From: Mesorhizobium loti
GTDB taxonomy: Bacteria; Pseudomonadota; Alphaproteobacteria; Rhizobiales; Rhizobiaceae
DNA length: 64,000 nt
Assembly: GCA_002356515.1 (NCBI GenBank)
Contig: AP017605.1
Location: 4,659,001 to 4,723,000, forward strand
Direction: 5' to 3'
Part shown: positions 35,829-45,092 of the stretch, piece by piece
Layout: the number at the start of each line of letters is the position of its first letter
Numbering within the stretch: the stretch's first letter is position 1
Made by a program: the position numbers and the translations under genes
Notes under the pieces: generated by a model
What the model was told of the DNA's origin: nothing
Database searches by the model: none
Seen by the model: the letters and a program-made list of their open reading frames with translations, nothing else

Positions 35829-36938
35829 TCACGCCTCGATTTCGAGAGCCGACAACGGCTTCGAGCAACAGGCGAGGATGAAGCCGTCGTCGATCTCGTG
35901 ATCGAGGATGCCGCCATTGTGGCTCATCTCGACGGCGCCGGAGACTTTCTTCACCTTGCAGGTTCCGCACAGGCCGAACTCGCAGGCCGCGGGAATCCGC
36001 ACGCCCGAAGATCGCGCCGTCTGCAGGACGGTCTGGCCGGCGACGCACTCGGCGTCGACGTCCGAAAGCGCGAAGCGGATCGGTGTTTTGGCTTCGACCG
36101 GAACGGCAGCATCGTCTTCAGCCGGCAATGCGAACGGTGCCTGGATTTCCTCCACCGCGGGCGCGGCAAAGCTCTCCTGGTGGTATTTCGTCATATCGAA
36201 GCCGGCGGCTTCCAGCATGCCGCGCACGGCGCGCATGAAGGGATCCGGACCGCAGCAGAAGATCTCGCGTTCGCGGAAATCGGGCGCCAGCAGCGGCAAC
36301 CGGATGGCATCGATGCGGCCCATATGGCCGTACCAGCCCTCGCGGCTCGACCGCTCCTCGATCATGAAGCCGAGCGACAGGCCCGGCATATGGCCGCCGA
36401 GCAGTTCGAGCTCCTTGCGGAAGATGATCTCTTCGGCGCGCCGCGCGCAGTTGACGAAGCCGACATCGGTCCATGGCGCGCAATCGTTCAGCCAGCGCAG
36501 CATCGACATCATCGGCGTCACGCCGGAACCGGCGGAGATGAACAGATATTTGGCCGCCGGGTGGCTGTGCAGCGAAAAATCGCCGGCCGGCCCGTAGGCC
36601 TTGACGTGGGAACCTGGCTTCAGATTATCGAACATCCAACGCGTACCGATACTGCCGGCCTGCGCCTTCACCGTCACGGCGATCGAGAACGGCCGTGACG
36701 GCGAGGACGACAGCGTATAGGTGCGCATCAGCGGCCCATCCGATGTCGGCAGTTCCAACGTCACGAACTGGCCTGGCTTGTAGCGGAACCAGGTCTGGTT
36801 ATCGGAGCGAAAGGTGAAGGTCTTGACGTCAGGCGCCTCGTCGCTGACGCCGATCACTTCCAGCACCTGCAGCCTGTCGTTCCAGGGCGCCATCTGGTCG
36901 AGATGGCGATAGAGCCCAAGATCCGTCATCGCATTCAT
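35829..36938 (-). CDS. gbcB: Ferredoxin reductase component of a glycine-betaine-type demethylase
   Basis: This 369-residue electron-transfer partner of the adjacent Rieske oxygenase carries, in order, an FAD-binding domain (MRTYTLSSSPSRP), an NAD(P)-binding domain (ISAGSGVTPMMSML, and FCCGPDPFM) and a C-terminal plant-type 2Fe-2S domain with Cys319, Cys324, Cys327 and a fourth at 357 or 358. This architecture matches GbcB and related reductases of betaine and stachydrine demethylases. It begins 13 bases after the oxygenase stop, preceded by a GAGAGG-rich stretch, and is clearly cotranscribed with it. Confidence 0.82.
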   Translation of the reverse strand: MNAMTDLGLYRHLDQMAPWNDRLQVLEVIGVSDEAPDVKTFTFRSDNQTWFRYKPGQFVTLELPTSDGPLMRTYTLSSSPSRPFSIAVTVKAQAGSIGTRWMFDNLKPGSHVKAYGPAGDFSLHSHPAAKYLFISAGSGVTPMMSMLRWLNDCAPWTDVGFVNCARRAEEIIFRKELELLGGHMPGLSLGFMIEERSSREGWYGHMGRIDAIRLPLLAPDFREREIFCCGPDPFMRAVRGMLEAAGFDMTKYHQESFAAPAVEEIQAPFALPAEDDAAVPVEAKTPIRFALSDVDAECVAGQTVLQTARSSGVRIPAACEFGLCGTCKVKKVSGAVEMSHNGGILDHEIDDGFILACCSKPLSALEIEA

Positions 36939-36951
36939 CCCTCAACCTCTC

Positions 36952-38199
36952 TCAAGCAACGCTGCGCAGGGCCGGCCGGCCATCGTCGGCAAGGCGCGGG
37001 CCGATGAAACGGGCGTACCAGTCGACGAACTGGATCACCCCGCCCTCGTGCAGCTCCGAATAAGGACCGGGTTCATAGGCAGGCGACAGGATACCAAAGG
37101 CGTTTTCCTCGACGATGCGGCGGTCCTGGTCGTTGGTCTCGGTCCAGACATGGGTGAGTTCGGCAAGATCGTAATCGATGCCCTCGACCGCATCCTTGTG
37201 CACCAGCCATTTGGTCGTCACCGCCGTTTCCGTGGCGCTGATCGGCAGCACGCGGAAGGTGACGGCATGGTCGATGAGGATATGGTTCCAGGTCGTCGGG
37301 TAGTGATAGTGCATCAACGTGCCGATACGGTCGGCGGAGACTGTGTCGGAGAGGTTCTTCTTCACCGCCCGCTTGCCGTTCATCGTGTAGCTGACCGCGT
37401 CGCGCAGCAGCGGCGCCCTTGTGGCGCGGTATTGCCCGGCCGGGTCGATGCGGAACTTGCTCGGCAGGCCGGCCGCCTCACATTTGGCCCAGTGCGCCAG
37501 CATCTCCGGATCGCTGTCGGCGCCTTGCACGCCGGTCACAGTCGGTGCTTCCGGGAAGGTCTTGCACAGTTCCGGGTGATTACCGGCGCAATGGTAGCAC
37601 TCGCGGTTGTTTTCCCAGACGAGCTTCCAGTTGCCCTTCTCGACGATCGTGCTCTCGAAGGCGATCTTTGCTTCGCCGAGCCGGTGCGGCTTGAGATAGG
37701 GTTCGATCATCGCCCGCATCGGCGCGAAGTCAGCGGGTTCCTTGGCCAGGCAGATGAAGATATAGCCGGCCACGCTTTCGCAGGCGACCGGCTTCAGGCT
37801 GAACTGGCTCTTGTCGAAACCGTCGGCCATCTGGCGGGCAAACAGCAGCCTTCCATCCAGCTCATAGGTCCACTGGTGATAGGGGCAGACCAGCTTGGCG
37901 GCCGTGCCCTTGTCGGTGTTGCAGACACGGCTGCCGCGATGGCGGCAGGAATTGTGGAAGGCGTTGATCTTGCCCTGCTGATCGCGCACCAGCACGACCG
38001 GATAGTCGCCGATCTGCACGGTGATGAAACTGCCGGGCTTCGGCAGTTCGCAATCATGGCCGACGAACAGCCATTCGCGATACCAGATCAGCTCCATGTC
38101 GAGCTTGAAGAAATCGGGATCCGTGTAGAAGGGCTGCTCCAGCGAGAAGCCCTCTCTGCGGCTGTTCAAGAGCCTCAGCATATCGTTGCGCGCATCCAT
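36952..38199 (-). CDS. gbcA: Rieske oxygenase, GbcA-like (glycine betaine or related N-methyl demethylase)
   Basis: This 415-residue oxygenase alpha subunit has a Rieske 2Fe-2S centre with Cys85-x-His87 and Cys105-x2-His108, and a mononuclear iron site with His203 and His208 in ENNRECYHCAGNHPEL. That iron-site sequence is typical of GbcA, which oxidatively demethylates glycine betaine to dimethylglycine and formaldehyde. The related stachydrine and carnitine oxygenases are alternatives. The start ATG 38199 follows GAGGACAGGAC; the upstream in-frame extension lies in the riboswitch leader. A cobalamin riboswitch 127 bases upstream on the same strand indicates repression by B12. Confidence 0.78.
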   Translation of the reverse strand: MDARNDMLRLLNSRREGFSLEQPFYTDPDFFKLDMELIWYREWLFVGHDCELPKPGSFITVQIGDYPVVLVRDQQGKINAFHNSCRHRGSRVCNTDKGTAAKLVCPYHQWTYELDGRLLFARQMADGFDKSQFSLKPVACESVAGYIFICLAKEPADFAPMRAMIEPYLKPHRLGEAKIAFESTIVEKGNWKLVWENNRECYHCAGNHPELCKTFPEAPTVTGVQGADSDPEMLAHWAKCEAAGLPSKFRIDPAGQYRATRAPLLRDAVSYTMNGKRAVKKNLSDTVSADRIGTLMHYHYPTTWNHILIDHAVTFRVLPISATETAVTTKWLVHKDAVEGIDYDLAELTHVWTETNDQDRRIVEENAFGILSPAYEPGPYSELHEGGVIQFVDWYARFIGPRLADDGRPALRSVA

Positions 38200-38326
38200 G
38201 TCCTGTCCTCTTCTATTTAAGGACTGACTATAGTGGTGATTGAGGAAGGATAGGACGCAGGCCGGCGAAAGCCGGGCATGCGCCATCCGCCTCTTGACCG
38301 CCCACCGCGATCAGTCGAGTCTAGAT

Positions 38327-38504
38327 ATCTCGGGCTGGTTTCCGGGCTCTGGAGTGTCCTTGCGGACGGTCGCGACACCTTCCCAGGCTCTCGCCCAGTG
38401 GTCTCCCGTTGCGACTTGAACTCCACCACCGTTGCGGGGGCAGCGCCGGACTTTGACCGGCTTCCCAATTCTCCGCCTCGTCGTCACGAAGCGGCACCTG
38501 AGAT
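38327..38504 (-). promoter_or_regulatory. Cobalamin riboswitch upstream of gbcA-gbcB
   Basis: Read on the minus strand the segment contains all the main conserved blocks of the AdoCbl aptamer in order: AGGTGCCGC, GAGAATTGGGAAGCCGGT, TCCGGCGCTGCCCCCGCAAC (the B12-box core), CCACTGG, GGGAAGG, and the closing AGAGCCCGGAAACCAGCC. The ends pair as ATCTC/GAGAT. A CCGGC-tttc-GCCGG hairpin at 38262-38275 and 127 leader bases separate it from gbcA. The expression platform is not obvious: there is no T-run, so control may be translational or Rho-linked. Confidence 0.95.
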
Positions 38505-38608
38505 GCCATGATCTAATCACGACAGCGTTTGCGACATCGGCATGAAAGCGACATCGCATCCATGTGGCGCGACACGCATGCGCAATGATCGGGTCAAGCA
38601 CAGCGGTC

Positions 38609-38626
38609 ACGAAAAATCGTTTTCGT
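38609..38626. promoter_or_regulatory. Inverted repeat, possible operator upstream of the riboswitch
   Basis: ACGAAAA-ATCG-TTTTCGT lies about 105 bases before the start of the riboswitch, a suitable place for a transcription-factor site at the gbcAB promoter. No regulator gene is adjacent. The repeat is certain; the function is a guess. Confidence 0.4.
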
Positions 38627-38716
38627 TGACGGCAGTGCCCGCCGTCAGAATCGGTCCGGAATGGGCGCCTAAAAGGTTAAAGGTTTCGAAAAGTGACTAT
38701 TAGCAGATTCTAAAAT

Positions 38717-38732
38717 CGAACCGAACGGTTCG
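38717..38732. promoter_or_regulatory. Inverted repeat resembling a TetR-type operator
   Basis: CGAACCG-AA-CGGTTCG is a perfect 7+7 inverted repeat about 280 bases before the first DUF680-like gene. The ACCGTTCGGT style core is common in TetR-family operators. No tetR gene is nearby. Confidence 0.35.
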
Positions 38733-39011
38733 TTTCTGTTGACGGTGCGTGCAGGACGGTGTGAACGCTGAGGCTTCGATACAGTTGGTGATCGCAGCGC
38801 TGGTTTCACCTAACATGCTGATATCAAAGAGAGAAATATCTGACGTAGAAGGCCATGGTACAATTTCAAGTGGTGGATTCTTGGTCCACGGCAAACAACT
38901 TCGTGATTGGAAACGGCTAGCTGGCTTTCCCACATCGGGCCTGTCCGAACGACGCGATTTTAATCCCAAGACACGCCGCTAGACGGACAGAAAAATACTG
39001 GAGTACCAAAA

Positions 39012-39209
39012 ATGAAAAAGATTGTTCTCACTGCCGTCGCCCTTCTGGCCATTTCCGGCAGCGCCTTCGCTGGTAGCGACCACTATGGTTCGAATGCCGC
39101 TGCAGCAACGGCTGTCGACAGCCAGCACACCGCTTCGACCAAGAAGTCGGAGCCGGCTGCTCAGGCGCCGGTCCAGGGTGCTGACCGCAACCTCTTCGGC
39201 AACAACTAA
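39012..39209 (+). CDS. Small secreted DUF680-like protein, copy 1
   Basis: This 65-residue protein has a clear Sec signal peptide (MKKIVLTAVALLAISGSAFA, cleavage after AFA) and a mature part of about 45 residues that starts GSDHYGSNAA, is rich in Ala/Ser/Thr/Gln and ends in GADRNLFGNN. It is the first of three tandem paralogues with the same layout. The family resembles DUF680, described chiefly from Mesorhizobium, with no known function. The mature protein has no cysteine or catalytic motif. Periplasmic location is predicted. Confidence 0.85.
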   Translation: MKKIVLTAVALLAISGSAFAGSDHYGSNAAAATAVDSQHTASTKKSEPAAQAPVQGADRNLFGNN

Positions 39210-39282
39210 CAGCCGATCCCGGTCAATGGCGGGTTTTTCGCCTCGCCGCTCTGGCCGACCTCAAGAAATTCAGGAGACTCGA

Positions 39283-39495
39283 ATGAAGAAGATCATCATT
39301 GCTGCCGCCGCCGTTCTGGCCATCTCCGGCAGCGCTTTCGCCGGCAGTGACAACTATGGTTCCAACGGTGCCAACCAGCCTGCTGCTGCTTCGAACGACA
39401 GCTCGTACACCGCTTCGATCAAGAAGTCGGCTCCGGCCACTCAGGCGCCTGCGCAGCAGGGCGCTGACCGCAACCTTTTCGGCAACAACCAATAG
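39283..39495 (+). CDS. Small secreted DUF680-like protein, copy 2
   Basis: This 70-residue protein has the signal peptide MKKIIIAAAAVLAISGSAFA, the same GSDNYGSN start of the mature part and the same ending GADRNLFGNNQ. The start ATG 39283 follows AAATTCAGGAGACTCGA. This leader is repeated almost exactly before copy 3, so the duplicated unit includes the ribosome binding site. The frame runs open upstream in a shadow of copy 1. It is 73 bases after copy 1. Confidence 0.85.
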   Translation: MKKIIIAAAAVLAISGSAFAGSDNYGSNGANQPAAASNDSSYTASIKKSAPATQAPAQQGADRNLFGNNQ

Positions 39496-39563
39496 CCGGT
39501 TCGCAGCGGGACGGTGAGCGTGCCCACTGTGCCGGCGAAATCCAGAAATTCAGGAGACTTGAA

Positions 39564-39803
39564 ATGAAGAAAATCATCCTTGCCACCGCCGCCGTTCTGG
39601 CCATCTCCGGCAGCGCTTTTGCCGGCAGCGACAATTATGGCTCCAATGCCGCCAACCAGCCTGCCGCGACTTCGGTTGACAACTCGCGTACGGCTTCGAT
39701 CCGCGACAGCGGTTCGCCCGTCTACAAGCTGCTCAATTCATCGGGCGACGCGCAGAAGTCGGCGCCTCAGGGCAGCGACCGGAACCTCTTCGGCAACCAC
39801 TAA
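39564..39803 (+). CDS. Small secreted DUF680-like protein, copy 3
   Basis: This 79-residue paralogue has the signal peptide MKKIILATAAVLAISGSAFA, a mature start GSDNYGSNAANQPA and an ending GSDRNLFGNH. It carries an extra segment of about 10 residues (GSPVYKLLNSSGDA) before the conserved ending. The leader AAATTCAGGAGACTTGAA matches copy 2. It is followed by a strong bidirectional terminator. Confidence 0.85.
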   Translation: MKKIILATAAVLAISGSAFAGSDNYGSNAANQPAATSVDNSRTASIRDSGSPVYKLLNSSGDAQKSAPQGSDRNLFGNH

Positions 39804-39822
39804 AAGCTGAAGCTAATCTTCC

Positions 39823-39858
39823 AAAAAAGAGCGGCGGGCTTGGCCCGCCGCTCTTTTT
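39823..39858. terminator. Bidirectional Rho-independent terminator between DUF680-like genes and aglK
   Basis: A long GC-rich stem (AAAAAGAGCGGCGGGC / GCCCGCCGCTCTTTTT) with a minimal loop has an A-run on one side and a T-run on the other. It can therefore end transcription from both the small-protein genes and the convergent agl operon. Confidence 0.92.
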
Positions 39859-39906
39859 GTGTCGCCTCGACCCAGCAGGACTCTCGACCCAGCAAGACTG
39901 GCGGCC

Positions 39907-41019
39907 TCAGGCCGCTTTTGCTTCCGGCTTCTGCAGCGCGAACGAATGTCCGTCCGCATCGAAGATATGCAGGTCCTCGGCATTGGCACTCAGCCGCAGC
40001 GTCGAACCGCGCTTGACCTCGACATTGCCAGGCAGCTTGGTCACCAGCGGCAGGTCGGCGCGGCCGATGTCGACATAGACCAGCTGGACCTCGCCGAGCT
40101 GCTCGACATAGTCGACCGTTCCCTCGAACAGATAGTCCACGCCGGTGGCGACCATAAGATCTTCCGGCCGCACGCCGAAGCTGACCACCGCACCCTTCGC
40201 CGAGGCAGGCGTCGTGATCGGCACCGTCGCCTTGCGCCCGCCGACATGGCTGACGACGGTCGGGTTGCCGGTCTTGTCGATGGTTGCCGGCAGGATGTTC
40301 ATGGCCGGCGAGCCGATGAACTGGGCAACGAACAGATTGCCGGGCTTCTTGTAGAGGTCCATCGGCGTGCCGACCTGTTCGATATGGCCGTCCTTAAGCA
40401 CCACGATGCGGTCGGCCAGCGTCATTGCCTCGACCTGGTCGTGGGTGACGTAGATCATCGTCGTGGCGGGCATCGATTCCTTCAGCTTCGCGATCTCGAT
40501 GCGGGTGGCGACGCGCAGGGCGGCGTCAAGGTTCGACAGCGGCTCGTCGAACAGGAACACTTTCGGATTGCGCACAATGGCGCGGCCGATGGCGACGCGC
40601 TGGCGCTGCCCGCCCGACATCGCCTTGGGCAGCCGGTCGAGATATTTGGTCAGCTGCAGGATTTCCGCCGCCTGGCGCACGCGGCGGTCGATCTCGGCCT
40701 TGTTCTCCTTGCCGATCTTCATTGAGAACGCCATGTTGTCGTAGACGGTCATGTGCGGATAGAGCGCATAGGACTGAAACACCATGGCGATGCCGCGCTT
40801 GGACGGCGGCACATCGTTTACGACCTCACCAGCGATCTTGAGTTCGCCGGAGGTGATTTCCTCAAGCCCGGCGATCGACCGCAGCAAGGTCGACTTTCCG
40901 CAGCCCGACGGGCCGACGAAGACGATGAACTCACCCGATTTGATATCGAGGTCGATGCCGTGGAGAATATGCAGGTTGCCGTAGGATTTCTTCACTTGTC
41001 TCAGATTGACATCGGCCAT
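39907..41019 (-). CDS. aglK: Alpha-glucoside ABC transporter ATPase
   Basis: This 370-residue MalK/UgpC-type ATPase energises AglFG. It has Walker A GPSGCGKST at 36-44, the Q-loop FQSYALYPHM, the signature MSGGQRQRVAIGRA, Walker B VFLFDEPLSNLD and the switch His in YVTHDQ. The C-terminal regulatory (TOBE) domain runs from about residue 235. It is the last gene of the agl operon, 29 bases after aglA. Confidence 0.93.
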   Translation of the reverse strand: MADVNLRQVKKSYGNLHILHGIDLDIKSGEFIVFVGPSGCGKSTLLRSIAGLEEITSGELKIAGEVVNDVPPSKRGIAMVFQSYALYPHMTVYDNMAFSMKIGKENKAEIDRRVRQAAEILQLTKYLDRLPKAMSGGQRQRVAIGRAIVRNPKVFLFDEPLSNLDAALRVATRIEIAKLKESMPATTMIYVTHDQVEAMTLADRIVVLKDGHIEQVGTPMDLYKKPGNLFVAQFIGSPAMNILPATIDKTGNPTVVSHVGGRKATVPITTPASAKGAVVSFGVRPEDLMVATGVDYLFEGTVDYVEQLGEVQLVYVDIGRADLPLVTKLPGNVEVKRGSTLRLSANAEDLHIFDADGHSFALQKPEAKAA

Positions 41020-41048
41020 TGGTTTCCTCCCAGTGATGTCTCAAAAAT

Positions 41049-42713
<1,665 letters not shown>

Positions 42714-42717
42714 GGTC

Positions 42718-43872
42718 TCAGCCTCCTTTCACCGAGCCGGCAAGCAGCCCGCGGACGAAATAGCGCTGCAGCGAGAAGAAGACGATCAGCGGCACGATGA
42801 TGGTGATGAAGGCCGATGTCGTCAGGATCTCCCAGTTGCCGCCGCGAGAGCCGAGCAGCGCGTTGAGCTTGGCCGTCAACACGATCTGGTCGGGTGCCGT
42901 ACCAAGGAAAACCATCGCCACCAACAGATCGTTCCATACCCACAGGAATTGGAAGATGGCGAAGGAGGCCAGCACCGGGAAGGACAGCGGCAGCACGATC
43001 TTGACGAAGATCTCGAAGTCGCTGGCGCCGTCGATGCGGGCCGATTCCATGATCTCGCGCGGCAGGCCGGCAATATAGCTCCTCAGCAGATAGATGGCGA
43101 AAGGCAGGCCGAAGCCGGTATGCGCCAGCCATATGCCGAGATAGGTCTTCGACGGGACGCCGAAGAACGCACCGACATTGTTGTAGAGCTTGAGCAGCGG
43201 GATCAGCGACATCTGCAGCGGCACGACCAGGAGGCCGATGATGACCGCAATCAGCAGCGCCCGGCCGGGAAAGCGCATCCAGGCCAGTGCGTAGGCGGCA
43301 AAGGCGGCGATCAGGATCGGGATGACAGTCGCCGGTATGGTGACGGTCAGCGAATTCATGAACGAGCGGCCGATGCCTTCCGAAAACAGCACGGTATCGT
43401 AGTTCTCGGTGGTGAATTTCGGCGGCGCCGACGAGGCATAGTAGAGGCGCTGGCCGCGGTCGCCTTCGAACGCCTTCGGCGAGGCCATGACGAAACTGCC
43501 ATCGGCATTGACCTGCAGGGTCACGCCGTCACCGAGGTCTGCCGATGTGCCGGCCGGATATTGTGTGGGGGCCGCTGCTTTGACGCCGAAGGCGCTGATA
43601 TTGCGCTTGGCGCCGTCGCCGAAGATGTTGCCCTCGAGGACGAACTTGCCGTCCTTCTGGGTCTGCGCCGAGGCGGACGGCAGGCGCCCGGCCTCGGTCT
43701 GGCTGGAGCTGGAGAACGAGTTCCACCAGCCCGAGGCGACGATCTGGTCCTTGTCGCGCAGCGACGAGACCAGGATACCGAGTGTCGGAATGGTCCAGAT
43801 GGCAACGAAGACCAGCACCGCTATGTGGACGCCGAAACGGCTGGCGAAGGAATTTCCGGTCGCGACGGCCAT
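42718..43872 (-). CDS. aglG: Alpha-glucoside ABC transporter permease AglG
   Basis: This 384-residue inner-membrane permease of the MalG type has the EAA loop reading PREIMESARIDGASDFEIFVKIVLPLSFP. A hydrophilic domain of about 140 residues, inserted between the first and second membrane helices (about residues 40-180), makes it longer than ordinary MalG homologues of about 280-300 residues. The same is true of AglG proteins. It starts 1 base after the aglF stop. Confidence 0.92.
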   Translation of the reverse strand: MAVATGNSFASRFGVHIAVLVFVAIWTIPTLGILVSSLRDKDQIVASGWWNSFSSSSQTEAGRLPSASAQTQKDGKFVLEGNIFGDGAKRNISAFGVKAAAPTQYPAGTSADLGDGVTLQVNADGSFVMASPKAFEGDRGQRLYYASSAPPKFTTENYDTVLFSEGIGRSFMNSLTVTIPATVIPILIAAFAAYALAWMRFPGRALLIAVIIGLLVVPLQMSLIPLLKLYNNVGAFFGVPSKTYLGIWLAHTGFGLPFAIYLLRSYIAGLPREIMESARIDGASDFEIFVKIVLPLSFPVLASFAIFQFLWVWNDLLVAMVFLGTAPDQIVLTAKLNALLGSRGGNWEILTTSAFITIIVPLIVFFSLQRYFVRGLLAGSVKGG

Positions 43873-43873
43873 C

Positions 43874-44887
43874 TCAGTGTCCTCCCGTCTCTTTGTTCGC
43901 CTGGCGGATGTTCCAGACCATGATCGGGATGACCGCGATCATGATGATGATGGCGATTGTTGCGCCGCGGCCGAAATCGCCGCCACCGCGGAACATCCAG
44001 TCGAACATCAGATTGGCCAGCACCTGGCTGTTCCACTGGCCGTTGGTCATGGTCAGCACGATGTCGAACACTTTCAGCACCAGAATGGTGATCGTGGTCC
44101 ACACCACCGCGATGGTGCCCCAGATCTGCGGCACCATGATCTTCCAGAAGATCTGGAACGGATTGGCGCCGTCGATGACGGCGGCCTCCAGTGTCTCCTC
44201 CGGAATACCGCGCAGCGCCGAGGACAGGATGACCATGGCAAAGCCGGTCTGGATCCAGATCAGGATGATCATCAGGAAGAAATTGTTCCAGAACGGCAGC
44301 GATATCCACACCTGCGGCTGGCCGCCGAAGTGCTGGATGATGGCGTTGAGCAGGCCGATCTGCACCTGGCCCTCGCCGCGATATTCGTAGATGAACTTCC
44401 AGATCACGCTGGCGCCAACGAACGAGATGGCCAGCGGCAGGAAGATCAGGCTCTTGGCAATCGTGCCCCACCAGATCTTGTCGGTGAGCACGGCGATGAT
44501 CAGGCCGAGGAAGGTACAGGCGGCCGGCACCACTGCCAGCCAGAGCAGATTGTTCAGAATCGAGCGTCGGAGATCTGGATCACGTAAAGCCCACTCGTAA
44601 TTGGCGAGCCCGACGAAACTGGTGCCGCCGCGGTCGAGGAAAGAGAGCCACAATGTCGCGATCACGGGGTAGATCAGGTAGATGGTGAGAATGATCAGCG
44701 CCGGACCGACGAACAGCCATGGCCGCACCAGGCCCTGCCGACGCAGATTGTTGATGGCAGCCGTGCCGGAGACCCCGCGTGAAGGGAAGGTCAGGTCGAG
44801 CAGTTTGTTGGCGCCCCAAAAATAGGCGACACAGCCGCCGACGCCGATGATGATGACGAATATGGCCGAGAAAATCTGAGCCGCCAT
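43874..44887 (-). CDS. aglF: Alpha-glucoside ABC transporter permease AglF
   Basis: This 337-residue permease of the MalF type has an extra N-terminal helix (AAQIFSAIFVIIIGVGGCVAYFWG), then six helices and the EAA loop around GIPEETLEAAVIDGANPFQIFWKI. It pairs with AglG. The 205-base interval to aglE contains two stem-loops that probably stabilise the aglE message and lower downstream expression. Confidence 0.92.
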   Translation of the reverse strand: MAAQIFSAIFVIIIGVGGCVAYFWGANKLLDLTFPSRGVSGTAAINNLRRQGLVRPWLFVGPALIILTIYLIYPVIATLWLSFLDRGGTSFVGLANYEWALRDPDLRRSILNNLLWLAVVPAACTFLGLIIAVLTDKIWWGTIAKSLIFLPLAISFVGASVIWKFIYEYRGEGQVQIGLLNAIIQHFGGQPQVWISLPFWNNFFLMIILIWIQTGFAMVILSSALRGIPEETLEAAVIDGANPFQIFWKIMVPQIWGTIAVVWTTITILVLKVFDIVLTMTNGQWNSQVLANLMFDWMFRGGGDFGRGATIAIIIMIAVIPIMVWNIRQANKETGGH

Positions 44888-45006
44888 GGGTCCCTCTCCC
44901 TGCGCATGATCAGCCAGGCTTGGAACGGCCTTGGCGATGTGGCGATGCGCCGATTCAGTTAATCGGAACGAGCGAACGCAAATCGGTCCGGCGTGCAGCG
45001 CCGGGC

Positions 45007-45033
45007 GGATCCGGGCCGACAGGGCCCGGATCC
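45007..45033 (-). other. Stem-loop between aglE and aglF
   Basis: The perfect 11-bp stem GGATCCGGGCC / GGCCCGGATCC has a five-base loop, and a smaller hairpin (GCAGCCG/CGGCTGC) sits about 40 bases nearer aglE. Neither has a T-run. Such structures between a binding-protein gene and its permeases commonly protect the upstream message. Confidence 0.65.
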
Positions 45034-45092
45034 AGTCTGTGGATCAGGAAGTTTCCAACCGCAGCCGAAGCGGCTGCTTACTTGCCAGCTGG

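Larger units (their letters stand above)
38505..39011. other. Intergenic region between the riboswitch and the DUF680-like genes
   Basis: These 507 bases should hold the gbcAB promoter (leftward) and the promoter of the small secreted proteins (rightward). Two inverted repeats stand out and are listed separately. Base composition from 38690 to 39000 is lower in GC than the flanks. An open frame at 38749-38982 starting with GTG has no ribosome site or recognisable motif. No RNA gene was seen. Confidence 0.5.

Noticed and set aside
38749..38982. A 77-codon frame starting with GTG in the intergenic region before the DUF680-like genes
   Set aside because: No ribosome binding site, no motif and atypical composition; it may be promoter DNA.
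39564..39803. Possibility that the three small genes are a CRISPR or direct-repeat artefact
   Set aside because: The similarity follows codon phase, signal peptides are intact and spacing is irregular, so they are paralogous genes.
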